A stretch of DNA of 64,000 bases from Portunus trituberculatus (taxonomy: Eukaryota; Arthropoda; Malacostraca; Decapoda; Portunidae), in the NCBI RefSeq assembly GCF_017591435.1, contig NC_059286.1, positions 6,415,182 through 6,479,181 of the forward strand, read 5' to 3'. Positions 1-11,414 of this stretch are shown one piece after another. Both the position numbers and the translations under genes were made by a program. Numbering within the stretch: position 1 is the first letter of the stretch; every line of letters starts with the position of its first letter. Under the pieces are notes generated by a model. The model saw only the letters and a list, made by a program, of their open reading frames with translations, did not search any database and was not told the DNA's origin.

Positions 1-84
1 GCCCGCCTCTCTGTTCTGCCACAGGACACCTCGCTTAGACCATTATGGAACTCTTTTGCACCATACCATGACCACTCTCAAAAT

Positions 85-320
85 GTTCTGATTGAAGTTG
101 CACAGATTTTAAAGGCGTTTTTTCTGGTTTTAGAGGATTGACAATATTTCTATATGAACAGGAAAAATACTCCTGAGTAATTACGAGTTTTGAAAGACGT
201 TTTGTTTATGGTTCTAGTGATAGATTAAAAAGATTTACACATTAACAACAGTAGAAATGCTCTTGAAAACCAGACTAATCATCTTTGTGGCCTTAAAAAT
301 AGTCGTGGTGAGAAAACAAA
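85..320 (+). repeat. Degraded copy of the TATTC-ended dispersed repeat
   Basis: It shares the internal blocks 'gattttagagg', 'actcttgaaaa' and 'aatagtcgtggtgaga' with better copies at 1250 and 57750. The ends are eroded. Confidence 0.5.
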
Positions 321-465
321 ACACTCCCGCCTTGGACCTTTTACATGATGGCTAACTTTATGATGGACTGGGAGATACTGCCTTGGAAGATACGCAATAG
401 GCCTGTAACATTCACCACGACGATCTACCAAGCGTAATGTGCCACTCTTACCTCCATGCCGGCAG

Positions 466-605
466 ACAAAGTCCCTCTGTGCGTGCTGGTGGACAAGATG
501 CACTGCCACGGGTTGCTCCGCCGCGGCTTGGTGGAAGACAGCCTCCCTGAAACCAGTAGCTTCGCCCTCAAACCGAGGTCCTCCGCCGAGATATGCCTGG
601 CAGAA

Positions 606-606
<1 letters not shown>
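466..606 (+). CDS. Candidate upstream exon of the DEG/ENaC-like channel gene
   Basis: This is an open coding-like stretch between a possible acceptor (ggcag before 466) and a good donor (GTGAGA at 607). It encodes a 47-residue segment with two cysteines near its start. A part reading SSFALKPRSSAEICLAE loosely resembles the extracellular domain of DEG/ENaC channels. It ends in phase 1, which fits the two leading bases of the exon at 1645. The cysteine-rich stretch normally found between these parts of the channel was not found in the 1 kb between them, so an exon may be missing or the assignment wrong. The donor runs directly into a (GA)n microsatellite. Confidence 0.35.

Positions 607-607
<1 letters not shown>

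Positions 608-650
<43 letters not shown>
608..650. repeat. (GA)n microsatellite at a splice donor
   Basis: About 20 GA units start within the GTGAGA donor that closes the exon at 466-606. Confidence 0.9.
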
Positions 651-653
<3 letters not shown>

Positions 654-1017
654 GAAAGAAAAATAAAGAAAATGAATGAGTGAAAGCAAAGGAAAATAAA
701 AAAGAAAATAGGGGTGAATGAAAGAGAGACAGACAGACAGACAGAGACAGAGAGACAGAATTTACCACACAGGCATGAAAACAAGAAGCGAGTTTAGCAG
801 ACCAACTCCTCCTCATACTAAGGATAATCATGTTTCCTCAAATTCAGCAGCTTTTATTGTATTGCAGGTTATACAATATAGGAAGAGGAGAAACACTAGC
901 CTGTTATAACACATATTTAACCACAACTACACAGTCCCTCTTTTACATGTCCCGTGTAGTTTTCAGGGGCTATGATGCTCTTTCACTATCCAACATCGTA
1001 TTTTGTTATTTGAAACT

Positions 1018-1475
1018 TTGCGCCATATTCAGAAACGTTTCCTCTCTTGCAACGATCCTATTTAAAGACCACAGAGATGATTAGCCGAGTTCTAAGGAGT
1101 ATTTTTCCTATTGATAATGCAGAAAACTTGTGAACATGTCACTAGAATTCCAGAAACATCCTTAGAAATCTGTGTCACATATAGAGCCCTTTGAAAATGG
1201 TGAAGGTTCGGCGCGGAAGTGTTTTAGAAGTGATGATAGCTGTACCATATTTAGACTCGTATTCTCAAACACTCCTCTGCTTCACCTTCATCATTTCAAA
1301 AGTCTTTATTTGAATTTACACGAGATTTTTTTTTTTTAAGTGTTTTTATGATTTTAGAGGCAAAGTGACAAGATTTTTTTTATTATTGACTGGAAAAATA
1401 CTCTTGAAAATTCCGCTAATTATCTTTGTGACTTTAGAAAATAGTCGTGGTGAGAGAGCAAAGTGTTTCTGAATA
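1018..1475. repeat. Head-to-head pair of TATTC-ended dispersed repeats
   Basis: Two copies of a roughly 220-bp dispersed repeat lie in opposite orientation, about 1018-1230 (-) and 1255-1475 (+). Blocks in common with the copies near 53600 and 57750 include TATTCTCAAACAC at one end, a 'gattttagaggca' centre, 'atagtcgtggtgagag' and an end reading TTCTGAATA. The two ends are imperfect inverted repeats of each other (TATTCtcAAAc versus TATTCagAAA), as in a MITE. They sit in the putative intron of the channel gene. Confidence 0.6.
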
Positions 1476-1644
1476 TGGATCTTAGTGTCATTTTTTGTAC
1501 TTTATGAAGAAGCAATGAGTAAAGAAGCTTTCATTATATACTTCCTTTTGTGTGTTCAGGTCCTGCTGTTTTGAAATAAATGTACTCGTATACTTAGTTG
1601 ATGGATTCCGCAGTGCCCTAGCTAAGCATGTTGTCTCGTGTCAG

Positions 1645-1864
1645 CCCGGCGTGGGTGTAGGCGTCTGTGTGAGCGGCACGACTTCACCTCAGCCACCAGC
1701 CACCTGCCCGTGCCGCCCTCCCTCTACCAACATCTCGTGCAGCAGTTCTCTCTCTCCAACGGGTCAGACGCTCCTACTGTTGTCTTTGTAATTCGTAGAT
1801 GCGAAATTGATTATAACGTTCCTGGTTGTATTCTGTCATTGTTAACGACATGTTACTACTGCTT

Positions 1865-1925
<61 letters not shown>

Positions 1926-2035
1926 CTACCTACCTACCTACCTACCTACATATCTACCTTTCTAGTAATACCAATACTACTATGAGTGTTTTAATAACTT
2001 TATGTAAGGACTAAGGAATTTGTGTCGTGGGAGAA

Positions 2036-2079
<44 letters not shown>

Positions 2080-3441
2080 ATAGTAGTTGTAGTTATTATT
2101 GTTGCGCTAACAGTCACATTAACACCACCAGGAGCGACATGGCTATCTTGACGGCCTTCTACCCTGACCTTCGCTACACGGAGGTTAAGATCTGGCGCAA
2201 GAACCTCCTGCATTTCTTCTGTGAGTCCTCTCCGGCAACTGTGATCATACGTGCACTAATAAAGCAAACCAGATTCATTGACACAGGGAAGATACAAGGA
2301 AACGAGGCTGTTGGATAGATTAGCTTGGCCGAGTGTTCAGGCAAGATAAATTTTACGCGAGTGGGAAATCGACTTACATCAAAGGGTATACACAATACTA
2401 ATCATGCAGCACTGATGTATTTTTAGATAGATTACTTTTATTTTCCATTCGTTGTATAATGCAGACGAATTTAACTCCTTCAACACTGAGACGCGTTTTC
2501 ACTTTGACTTTTGAGTATGATTACACGATTTTATTTGCATTAGGAAGGGTCCATAGAGGTCAGAAGATTAATGGCCACAGTCTCCACTATTTTACTCACG
2601 CACATGAGTTTCTGAAGCTGCATGAAATCACTATATAGTAAGCAGAATGAACATGGAAACGCGACATGGTACTCAAGGGATTAAACACTTTGACTTTAGT
2701 TCTATAATGCAATACTAAAAACTCGAAGACTATCACACGCTATCTCATGAAATCACTTTTAGACTAGCTGATGCATTTCCGTGAAAATTTCTTCTTCAAT
2801 AACTGAGGAAAGGAAGCATGGAGTACAACACGCACGCGCAGTATAGCAAACTTATGAACGCAACACTTTTCTATGGAAGAGGGGAAGCTGGCCAAGGGCA
2901 ACAAAAAAATCTAACAAAAAAGCCCCATTGATTGCCAGTCCCCTAAAAGGTTAGAAGAGTTAGCCAAAAGTCTGGGACAAATATCTTTGAACTACACGCA
3001 ACACTAGTTTATCTTTGTCCCTTCAGTACCTGGACGCGTTTTCATATTCATTCTGGTTACTGTAAGGCGATTTTATGCAGCTTCAGAATCTTACGCGAGG
3101 ATTGAAATAGTGAAGAGTCTGGTCATTAATCTTCTTACCTCCATAAACCCTTTCTATTGCCAATAAAAGCATCTAATCGATTCAATTCATGATAAAAATG
3201 CGTTCCAATACTGAAGGAATTAATCATCTCACTGACGATATATTTGTAGTGAGCGCCTCCTTTCCCCCGTCCAGGCACGCTCGGGGGCTACACTGGGCTA
3301 CTCCTCGGCTGCTCTATCGTCACCTTCTTCGAGTTCTTTGTTTACATAGGACTCATCATTGCGGTCGTGTTCAAGAACCTCAGGGCAAGTCAGCAGACAG
3401 TCCATCCAGCCACCAAGGTCTTTCTCAAGGACACCCACTGA
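1645..3441 (+). CDS. DEG/ENaC (pickpocket/ASIC-like) sodium channel, C-terminal exons
   Basis: Three exons are proposed: 1645-1762, 2114-2220 and 3275-3441. The first encodes the extracellular CxxxCER segment followed by a P-rich LPVPPSLYQHLVQQF stretch, placed as in ASIC/pickpocket proteins before the last membrane pass. The second (TAFYPDLRYTEVKIWRKN) matches the pre-TM2 FFxxLxYE strand. The third has the hallmark GGYTGLLLGCSIVTFFE, the pore and second transmembrane segment (GxS selectivity region, here GCS), then a short cytosolic tail with TGA at 3439-3441. The family forms trimeric amiloride-sensitive Na+ channels in the plasma membrane. Phases agree: the first exon ends in GG before a weak donor GTCAGA, the second ends with one base before GTGAGT. 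The N-terminal half (TM1, most of the ectodomain) is not in the window. The family call is firm; the subfamily is not. Confidence 0.72.
1858..2080. repeat. Trinucleotide and CTAC microsatellites
   Basis: (CTA)n at about 1860-1922 passes into (CTAC)n to about 1950, and a (TAG)n tract lies at 2037-2080. All are in the short intron between channel exons 1645-1762 and 2114-2220. Confidence 0.9.
2471..2684 (-). repeat. TTAA-flanked MITE, copy A
   Basis: Both ends are TTAA followed by inverted CCTTcAa/gTAC-type termini. The interior 'ggaagggtccatagaggtcagaagattaatggcc' in reversed form is shared with the other eleven copies. It lies in the channel intron. See the family finding. Confidence 0.8.
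3015..3223 (+). repeat. TTAA-flanked MITE, copy B
   Basis: It begins CCCTTCAGTACCTGGACGCG and ends CAATACTGAAGGAATTAA. The 5' TTAA is mutated. It ends about 50 bp before the last channel exon. Confidence 0.8.
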
Positions 3442-3556
3442 CTGGTCTTCTCATCTTCCTATACGAGTGAAAAGCAAAGACTTGTTTTAATACACACAGA
3501 TGAGACAAGGACGGTTTTCTCTCCATCGTTTCTTTTTTATGACATATTTCCCTTAG

Positions 3557-3620
<64 letters not shown>
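3557..3620. repeat. (GT)n microsatellite
   Basis: More than 30 GT units. Confidence 0.95.
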
Positions 3621-3623
<3 letters not shown>

Positions 3624-3879
3624 GAATGAAGCCACCGAGAGATCGTTACTAGGGTTCTTATGGTTATTTTTGTCTTATTCGTAATGCAGAATCCTTGTTG
3701 AATTGTTGGGATCCTGAAAGTCTAGAAAATCGTAAACTTCAACAAAGCCTGGTGAGAGAAAATGAGATGGGAAGCCGATATGTGTGAGAATCCAGTTCCC
3801 TGTTTTTTGTCTTGTCACGTGTTTCACCACAGCGATCTCAGGACACTTGTGACAGCCACTGCACTGCTCATGTGACGAA

Positions 3880-4190
3880 ACACCTGTAATACTTCATAAA
3901 CACCTGTAACACTCATAAACACCTGTAACACTTCCATAAACACCTGTGATACTTCATGAACACCTGTAACACTTCATAAACACCTGTAACACTTCAAAAA
4001 CACCTGTAACACCTCATAAACATCTGTAACAGTTCCATAAACACCTGTAACACTTCCATAAACACCTGTAACACCTCATAAACACCTGTAACACTTCCAT
4101 AAACACCTGTAACACCTCATAAACACCTGTAACACTTCCATCAACACCTGTAATACTTCATGAACACCTTTAACACTTCATAAACAAACC
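3880..4190. repeat. 20-bp minisatellite, about 15 copies
   Basis: The tandem unit is CACCTGTAACACTTCATAAA with small variants (TTCCATAAA, CTCATAAA, TGATACTTCATGAA). No coding frame is convincing. Confidence 0.9.
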
Positions 4191-5612
4191 AGAAACAACA
4201 CAGAGATGAACACAAACGAAATACAAAACAAATCAACGGACTTTTAAGAAACTTGAACCATGCTTTCTTTCATTCACCTTCCAAAAACGATATGCTTATT
4301 TGGATTTTATTATATGTGTATTTATTCATTTATTCCTGCGTCAGATGGCCATTCCTTGACACACGGAGGTTAAAAGTACATGTGACTTATAATATCACCA
4401 GGTAAAAGGTACTAATAACAGGTAATTACGTTGATAGTTTAAGTGTTTAGGGAGGTAGTGGTGGTGGTGATGGTGGTGGTGGTGGTGGTGGTGGTGGTGC
4501 AGTGGACACAAGGTAATTTCAAAGAGCAACAGCCATTTACGTCCTAACGAGGCTGTTTGATTTTAGTGCACCAATCTACATTAAGTATTGCATAACTATA
4601 GTGACAGTACAAAGGAACAGAAAGGAGTAGTTTGTGGTTAGTTATTTATTATTACTGCATTGCGTGTGTGTGTGTGTGAATGTTTGTTAGTATGGTGATT
4701 AGGTGTGTGTGTGTGTGTGTGTGTGTAAAGGTGTGTTTCTTTATTCGCCTCTGTGACATGAAGTTCGATAGTTACCCATAATGACTGTCCTATTAAGCAA
4801 TACAGAGGATACTGAACAGTGTAACAATGTGGGTGAAAGTGCTGTGTAGTGTGAAGAGGGACTATACTAATGGTGGTGGTGATGGTGGTGGTGGCGTGGG
4901 CGGTGAGGTTTTAGATTCCGCCTGTAGGTAAGAAAAGAACGTATTACAGAGGTGGTGTTGCTGGTGGTTGTAATGGTATAATAAAAACATTACCAGCTCC
5001 TTATTGACTCTGCACTAACACGCTGACGCCGCTCCACTCATTTATCTCGCTATTTGGTTGTCAACTCATGTAGCCTCGGCAAATTTGACTTTATTGAGCG
5101 GTAACTCGGTACTCTTTATTCTTTCACGATCCCGTCGCGTTTTGTCCCTTCAAGAACGGGTTGCATCCAGGCCTTTCCTGATTACCAAAGGGCGTAACAA
5201 GGGCGAGCTATGAACAATAATGAATCTCCTAAGATGGTTCGATGCTTATGAACAAAACCTCGTGCTGGTTTCTCACGAGTTACTTTTGTTCATATAAGTG
5301 TTTTGTTAGGAAGTACAGAGGCCATTGAATTAATAGTGATAATAATAGATCATCATTATCACTCTTGCTTTCTTGTTTGTTCACTATATTATTACTTCTA
5401 TAAAAATAGTTTATTCAGATATGTAAAGAATCTATATAAATATGTTTTGATTAAGTATCAGCCGTAGAAGTCTAACAATCCAGAAACAGCTCGAAAATTC
5501 ATTGTTAGATTTGAGACAAGTATAATCTCAACAATGCCAGAATCGGAGATGTATTTTCGTCACGCTAATGAACACAAGATGATGGACATTGTTATCAGTT
5601 AGCGTGTAAAAA
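4190..5612. other. No gene seen; short GGT and GT repeats
   Basis: Apart from (TGG)n at 4455-4498, (GT)n at 4660-4677 and 4704-4727 and a GGT-rich patch near 4873-4905, I see only AT-rich unique DNA. It may be intron if the exon at 5621 is real. Confidence 0.6.
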
Positions 5613-5620
5613 CCCACCAG

Positions 5621-5821
5621 AAGGGATGTGGGACTGAAGTGATCCGAACTCCCACACTTATACCTTATGAACCCGCTCAAACTGCAGCTCAAGGCTCAGT
5701 AACAAGCAGCAGTGAAGCAGTGACGCCCCAGCCCCGACATCTCAAGGAAGATATCGCTCTCCTCAACGCAGCCGTGCCACTGCCCAGACGGACGCTCCAC
5801 CCTGTGTATACTGATAAGTGA
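5621..5821 (+). CDS. Possible alternative last exon of the DEG/ENaC gene
   Basis: After cccaccag at 5613-5620, an open frame of 66 codons runs to TGA at 5819-5821. It encodes a hydrophilic, Pro/Ser/Thr-rich tail (for example PYEPAQTAAQGSV). It would join in phase 0 to a weak donor GTCTTT at 3418, inside the preceding exon, and so replace the short tail that stops at 3441. The composition looks coding compared with its AT-rich surroundings, but the acceptor has little polypyrimidine tract. It may equally belong to another gene or be chance. Confidence 0.3.
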   Translation, partial: KGCGTEVIRTPTLIPYEPAQTAAQGSVTSSSEAVTPQPRHLKEDIALLNAAVPLPRRTLHPVYTDK

Positions 5822-7690
5822 TTAGCTATGTCGTAAACACACTTATTAGCTGTCCTTACTCTAACCTAAAACAACCACCACAAATCACGTTAACAAAAGA
5901 TAAGGCACAAACATTAAAAGAAACATTCAATCATTAGATGCCTGTTAAGTGTAAGGTGACATTTATCACTTAATTCTAAATAAGTGATCTTCAACCTGAT
6001 ATGTCAGCCAAACAGCCGCGGAAAGTTAAAAAAAAATAAATAAATAATTATCTGAAGTCCTGAGCAGTAACAGGAAAGGAAGTATTCGAGGCACATTATC
6101 AATTCAAAATATAATTTGCCCTGGGACATACAATTTCGTCCTCTTAACCAATGAATGTTTTGTTTTTTTGTTTTTCAAGGAGTCACCAATTTAGCGAAAA
6201 AGTCGCTGAATTTACTACTTTTCGTGATATTTAGCTGCTGGTGGTGGTGGTGGTGGTGAAGTCTGTGTGGTGATGGACGTGTCGTAATGGCGGCGGGCAG
6301 TGGGGTATGGGCGGGTGGTGGGCCTATGTTGTGGTGTCGATGGACGCGTGTTGTGTGGTGAAGTTAGAGCCGTGGGTGGTGAGTTGGTGGTGGTGGTGGA
6401 CGGCTGGGTGTAAGCTTTGGGTGGTGGTGTGGTGTGTTGCGTAGCGGCGGGACGTGGGCGTGTGTTGTGTGGAGGCGGCTTACCGTGGGCAGGGAGCAGT
6501 GAGTGGTGGCGGTGGTGGAGGTGGATGGGCGGTGGGCAGTCAGCTGGTGGTGATTGGTGGCATGTGTTGGGAGGCGTTGGGAGGTATTGGGAGGCGGGCA
6601 GTAACGGTAGGGCGTGACAAAGCACTGTATGTATTGTTTGTTTGTTTGTCATGTAAGGTGTGTGTGTGTGTGTGTGTGTCAGTGAATGTTGTGTATGCGA
6701 TCAGAGTATCACCAAATCTCCCTTTCTCAAGCTATGACTGTTGTATGGCATTAATTTGTACCTTAACTATATACAATTAGCTACGTTTCTTTGTTATTTT
6801 GCCTTCAGTAACAAAACTTAGCATTGTAGATATTATTGTATATAGCTTTTTCTTAGCCGTGTGGATTGAAGGAAGGGTGAGTGGAGCCGTGTGTGACCAG
6901 GACTGTTTCCTATACACAACGAATAAATACCAGATTTCGCACTACGCGCCGTGCCACTCAGACTTGTTACTCGTGGTGCCTTGGGACTGGTGACTGGTTG
7001 ATGTTGATGGTGTTTGGTGACTGGTGATTAGTGATGATTAGGTAGACATACGTTTTTTATTTATTTTTATTTATTTTTTTTTTTTTTATATATAATTCCT
7101 CAAAATTTAGTTTTTCTCTGCCCATGATATAAGAAATTAGTCAATTTTAAGGGTTAACTAATGTTTTTTTCATACTTTTCCAAAGCCTCATCATATCGTC
7201 AAATGTTTTATTTTTTTAAGATAAATAATAGAATTATTTGAATAGGATATCTTTAGAATAAATAGTGATATGATTTTCCATTGTGGAACACCTTTTTTGG
7301 GGGGCCAAGAAATGTGAAAAAAAAATCGACTAAATCACTTGATCGGAAAAAAAAAAAGGTCATATTGAGCATTTCTAAAGGACATTGTAGAACAACAAAT
7401 AAAGAGATGTACTTTGTCTTCATATGTTAAAACATACATCACGTAGGTGGCGGGCGGGGACAGAGCCGGAGGTGAATGGTGGCAGCTGGCAGCGGCGGGC
7501 AACAGCCGGTGAGCTGGTGATGGGCGGTGGGCGGCAAAACTAACCATATTCTTCATAATGATGAAAACAAGAGACATGCATATAGACACAGTATATGTGA
7601 TGGTGGTGGTAGAGGTGGTGTACGGCAGCTACACTATGTAGCAGTAAGCAGGCCTTGAGTCGGGGGGAAGGACGGGGGCCTCTGTCACAC
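5822..7690. other. No gene seen; GGT-rich low-complexity patch
   Basis: A GT/GGT-rich patch at about 6238-6620 gives open frames in several frames with Pro/His/Thr- or Gly/Trp-rich translations, which is compositional. (GT)n lies at 6657-6680. Poly-T/A runs occur around 7050-7090 and 7317-7360. Confidence 0.65.
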
Positions 7691-7691
7691 A

Positions 7692-7854
7692 CACGTACGG
7701 GATGTAAATCGAGGAGTTGTGACCTTGTTGTCCCGGTGTGTGGTGTGTGCCTGGTCTCAGACCTATCCCAAGATCGGAAATAATGAGCTCTGAGCTCGTT
7801 CCGTAGGGTAACGTCTGGCTGTCTCATCAGAGACTGCAGCAGATCAAACAGTGA

Positions 7855-7912
<58 letters not shown>
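7692..7912 (+). mobile_element. 5'-truncated SINE with (CA)n tail
   Basis: The block from 'gggatgtaaatcgaggagtt' to 'gcagcagatcaaacagtgaa' (about 7698-7858) is nearly identical to the body of the tRNA-headed SINE at 41436-41777. Both run into a long (CA)n tract. The tRNA-like head is missing here, which fits 5' truncation during retroposition. Confidence 0.75.
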
Positions 7913-7916
<4 letters not shown>

Positions 7917-8418
7917 GATTGTCTATTGACCACAACAGTATAATGATTACATATTATTTGTTATATATATATTTTCATTTTACATTACTGCATATTGAAT
8001 TAGTCTTTTGTCATTCATTTCAATGGCAACTGTAGTCAAACGTTATGATAACTATAGCACTAACATTTTATTTTTAATCTTTTACACTTAACTTAGTGCA
8101 AACGTCTGTATTTGATAATGTCTCGCTACGCGTTGACAAGTAAACAGACAGAATATCATGTATTATTGTTTTACATGTATCACCCATTGAAGATTGTTAC
8201 ACCCCGATGATTGCTCAAAATATTAATTATTACTCTGCATAGCCTGCTTTATTTCTACATCACTGTTAATACAGTCTGGAATTAGCCTCGCCGTCACGGT
8301 GTTACTGCAATTACAACAAAGACCGAAGGGTCGTCGCGGTATTCAAATCTTTTCTGCCCTAATAATTATAAAGAATCTGAGGGTTATACAAAACTAGATC
8401 AGTAACGGGAGGGAATCA

Positions 8419-8506
8419 ACACACACACACACACACACACACAATGGCAGTTCAAAGGTTAAATACTAGTTACCTCTGTCATGCTCGCATGCGCGCGCGC
8501 GCACAC

Positions 8507-8554
<48 letters not shown>
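8419..8554. repeat. (CA)n and mixed CA/CG microsatellites
   Basis: (CA)n lies at 8419-8443, then a compound GCGCGC/CACACA tract at 8488-8554 with alternating purine-pyrimidine sequence throughout. Confidence 0.9.
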
Positions 8555-8556
<2 letters not shown>

Positions 8557-8861
8557 GTGGTACTGTACTGTTCACACCACACTGCATTACACTACAGCCT
8601 GATCCTTCCATCGCCGACTCCCGCCCTGCTTTGCTTCTACCAGTCCCCACCACCCCCCGCGCCGCCTACGGTAAACATTTCACCTGCACTCAAAGATACA
8701 CTGTTTTGTCAGTCTGTCCTGGTGTTTAGAGGTGTTCGCAAGACTGGGTGAAGATGGAGGCGATAGAGGAGTAGATAGCTAGCAGACCACCACCCTCACC
8801 ACGCCACCATCAAAACACACCACTACTACCACCACCACTACCACCATCAGACACCACTACG

Positions 8862-9018
8862 ACCACCACCACAGTCCCTACCACCACCACTCCACATTAA
8901 ACACATACCTATACAAATTACATAGGCCTATTGACCACAACACCACCACAGTCCCTACCACCACCACTCCACACTAAACACATGCCTATACAAATTACAT
9001 AGGCCTATTGACCATAAC
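8862..9018. repeat. Tandem duplication of a 77-bp unit in ACC-rich DNA
   Basis: Two adjacent units share 'cacagtccctaccaccacc' through 'cataggcctattgacca'. An ACC/CCA-rich stretch precedes them from about 8785. Confidence 0.85.
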
Positions 9019-9997
9019 ACCACCACCACACCAATGCATTCTTGGCGCAAAGACCTTTCCAGTCCCGCCGGCCACTCGCTACCTCCTCCCCGCCCCGCCC
9101 CGCCCCGCCGAGACCCCCTCTGCTCAGTTGCAATACAGCTCCTTTTCACGTATTTCCTATCTCAATAATTAGGTGAGTATATTATGTTTTTTAGTGTTTC
9201 TATAAGTGTTTGGTTGCCGTTAGAGTGTTCCCTGCGCCTGTGTTTGGAAAATATGTGGCGTTTAGAGGTGTTTGTGGACTAAATAAGAGCCAGCTGGTGC
9301 CGTAAAATTTACGAATTACCATAATCAGCTTTTTTATTTCAAGCTATAACCAAGTCTCAACCATTTCATGGAATCGCTTATACTCTTTTAAGTGTGTCAC
9401 ACAGTCATTGAGTGAAATATTTGGGTTTTGAAATGGTGTTTAGTGTAGTTAATCGTAAATTATATAATTTCTGTTTTATTTGTTTACGTTTCTGGTTCAC
9501 TGTCCAGCTCGTTGTAGAATGCCTTAAAAGAGAGCTCAGACTCTGTAAAGTGTGTTAGCATACTTGCCCAGTGAAAAGGGATAGATTTTACAAGTGTTTT
9601 TAATTAATTTAGATTTTAATGTTATTTTTTTACATTTTTATTGTTCGTTTGTTCACTTCTGGTTCTAGGTAAGTGTTGGATGCCTGAGAAGGTCGTTCAT
9701 AAAGTGTAATATTTTTCCCTATATGTTTCAATTCAAAGAGGCTGGAGGTTTCACTATTATTAATAGCGGGAATGTTTTAATACTTTAATTATACGTAATT
9801 TATACAATTCTTTAATACTAGTTTTGCTGGAGATGTTTTGGTGTTGTGAATATTAGTTAAAGTACGTAACAAGTCACAAAATATCAAGCATTCGGGCCTG
9901 GATTCATTTTTTTTATAAGTCGATTTTGAAATGAGTTCCGTTACGTACGTAAAATCACAAACGGTCACTTGTCTGCCGGCCTGCCGGGCCAGGGGTG

Positions 9998-10020
9998 TGA
10001 CGTCATCAAGTGGGCGGGGC
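9998..10020 (+). promoter_or_regulatory. Consensus CRE and GC box in a CpG-rich patch
   Basis: TGACGTCA (9998-10005), a full CREB/ATF palindrome, is followed by TGGGCGGGGC (10011-10020), an Sp1-type GC box. The patch 9970-10040 is GC-rich in AT-rich surroundings. It is 4.1 kb upstream of the Merlin start codon and could be its promoter with a non-coding first exon. This is inferred; no transcript evidence. Confidence 0.35.
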
Positions 10021-10539
10021 TGGCTCAGGTGTCGTCTGCCGCCTGTGTTTAGCTAATATTTGGCATACTTAGCATAGTTTTCCCGCCACTGGTGTCACTA
10101 ATTGGACCCACATGACTATGCTTGGCTATCGCTTCTTCAGATATAATTGTCATTGGAGGATGTTGGTGTGAAGAAGGCTTAAGTCAGGCACAATGGTGAT
10201 TGTGGTGGTGGCGACGGCGACAGCGGCGACGGCGGAGGCGGTTTCCATCTCTACACATGCATCACTTGACCGATATTGAGTGATTTTGGAGTTTATTGTG
10301 AAGGTTGTAATTGTTGTAAGTGTGTATTGTGATGATGTGCGGTGTTTTCAGTGTTTTTCGGTGTTTATTTTGAGTGTTTGGGCTAAGAGGATGTGTTTTG
10401 GGCGGCAGGCGGCGGCGGTGGTGATGGTGTGTGGTGGCATGTAATGGTGATGGTGGTGGATAGTAGAGATGGCTATAGATGGCTGGCTGTGTGTGTGTTG
10501 GGGGGGGAGGGCTAATTCCGTTTGTTGCCGTTCATGGGG

Positions 10540-11414
10540 CCGGACGGCAGGTCAACGCCACGTACGTTGCCACGAAATTTTCAAAGCAATGTTTAGAAGC
10601 AAGAAATAGGGCAAATAGGATCCTGGGTTTTATAAATAGAAATGTTAGTTATAAAAGTAAGGAAGTGGTGCGTAGCTTATATAATTCCTATGTTAGGCCC
10701 CATTTAGAGTATTGCATACAGGCCTGGTCACCCCACTATAGGCAGGATATCAACATGTTAGAAGCAGTTCAGAGAAGAGCAACTAGGATGATACCAGCAT
10801 TAAAGCGCCTGGAGTATAGAGATAGATTAAAGGAATTAAACATGTTTTCATTTGAGAGGAGATGTATAAGAGGGATATGATAGAGTTATTTAAAATGTTC
10901 TCAGATACAAACTACATAGATGTGAGATCTTTCTTTACCTTAGAGGAGGGAAATAGGACTAGAAATCATGGCAGGAAGATTAGAAAGCAAGGCTGCAGGT
11001 TAGATATAAGAAAATATTTCTTTAGTCATAGAGTGGTAGACTTCTGGAATGCATTGCCAGAGACGGTTGTAAATAGCACTAGTTTGACAATGTTTAAAAA
11101 CAGATTAGATAAGCACTTAAATTTATTAGATTTATAATTATGTATAGCACTGCATGATAGTTTTTATAAGAAATTTACTATAGTTAAATAAGACATGATC
11201 CCCATGTATGGGGACCACAAATTGTAGAGGATTTTGCTGCAGGACTTAGCCCTGTTAATGGGCCAAATATTTAGAATTAGTATATAATGTATTGTGTACT
11301 TGTAAGTGTATCTTTAAGTACTGATGACGAGGTCGCTGTGCGACTGATACAGGATAACCTAGATGGGCCCTGGTGGCCCTTTGTTATCCTATTATTTATG
11401 TTATGTTATGTTAT
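10540..11414 (+). mobile_element. LINE 3' fragment with (TTATG)n tail
   Basis: The translation from about 10540 shows the C-terminal part of a non-LTR reverse transcriptase polyprotein: VRSLYNSYVRPHLEYC, then QAWSPHY, LEAVQRRATRMIP and DFWNALPETVVNS, ending LLDL at 11137. A frameshift near 10865 splits it. About 270 bp of 3' UTR follow and end in TTATGTTATGTTATG at 11398-11413, a tail typical of LINE insertions. The RT catalytic region is absent (5' truncated), so it cannot move by itself. It is CR1/jockey-like by the terminal domain. Confidence 0.85.

Noticed and set aside
279..784. Minus-strand frames of 119-136 codons rich in Ser/Leu
   Set aside because: They depend on the (CT)n reading of a microsatellite and mirror the candidate exon on plus.
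3880..4190. CRISPR array
   Set aside because: The repeats are directly adjacent with no unique spacers, and the genome is eukaryotic.
6215..6652. 145-codon Pro/Thr/His-rich frame on the minus strand and Gly/Trp-rich frames on plus
   Set aside because: Composition follows the GGT-rich low-complexity DNA; no domain and several frames open at once.
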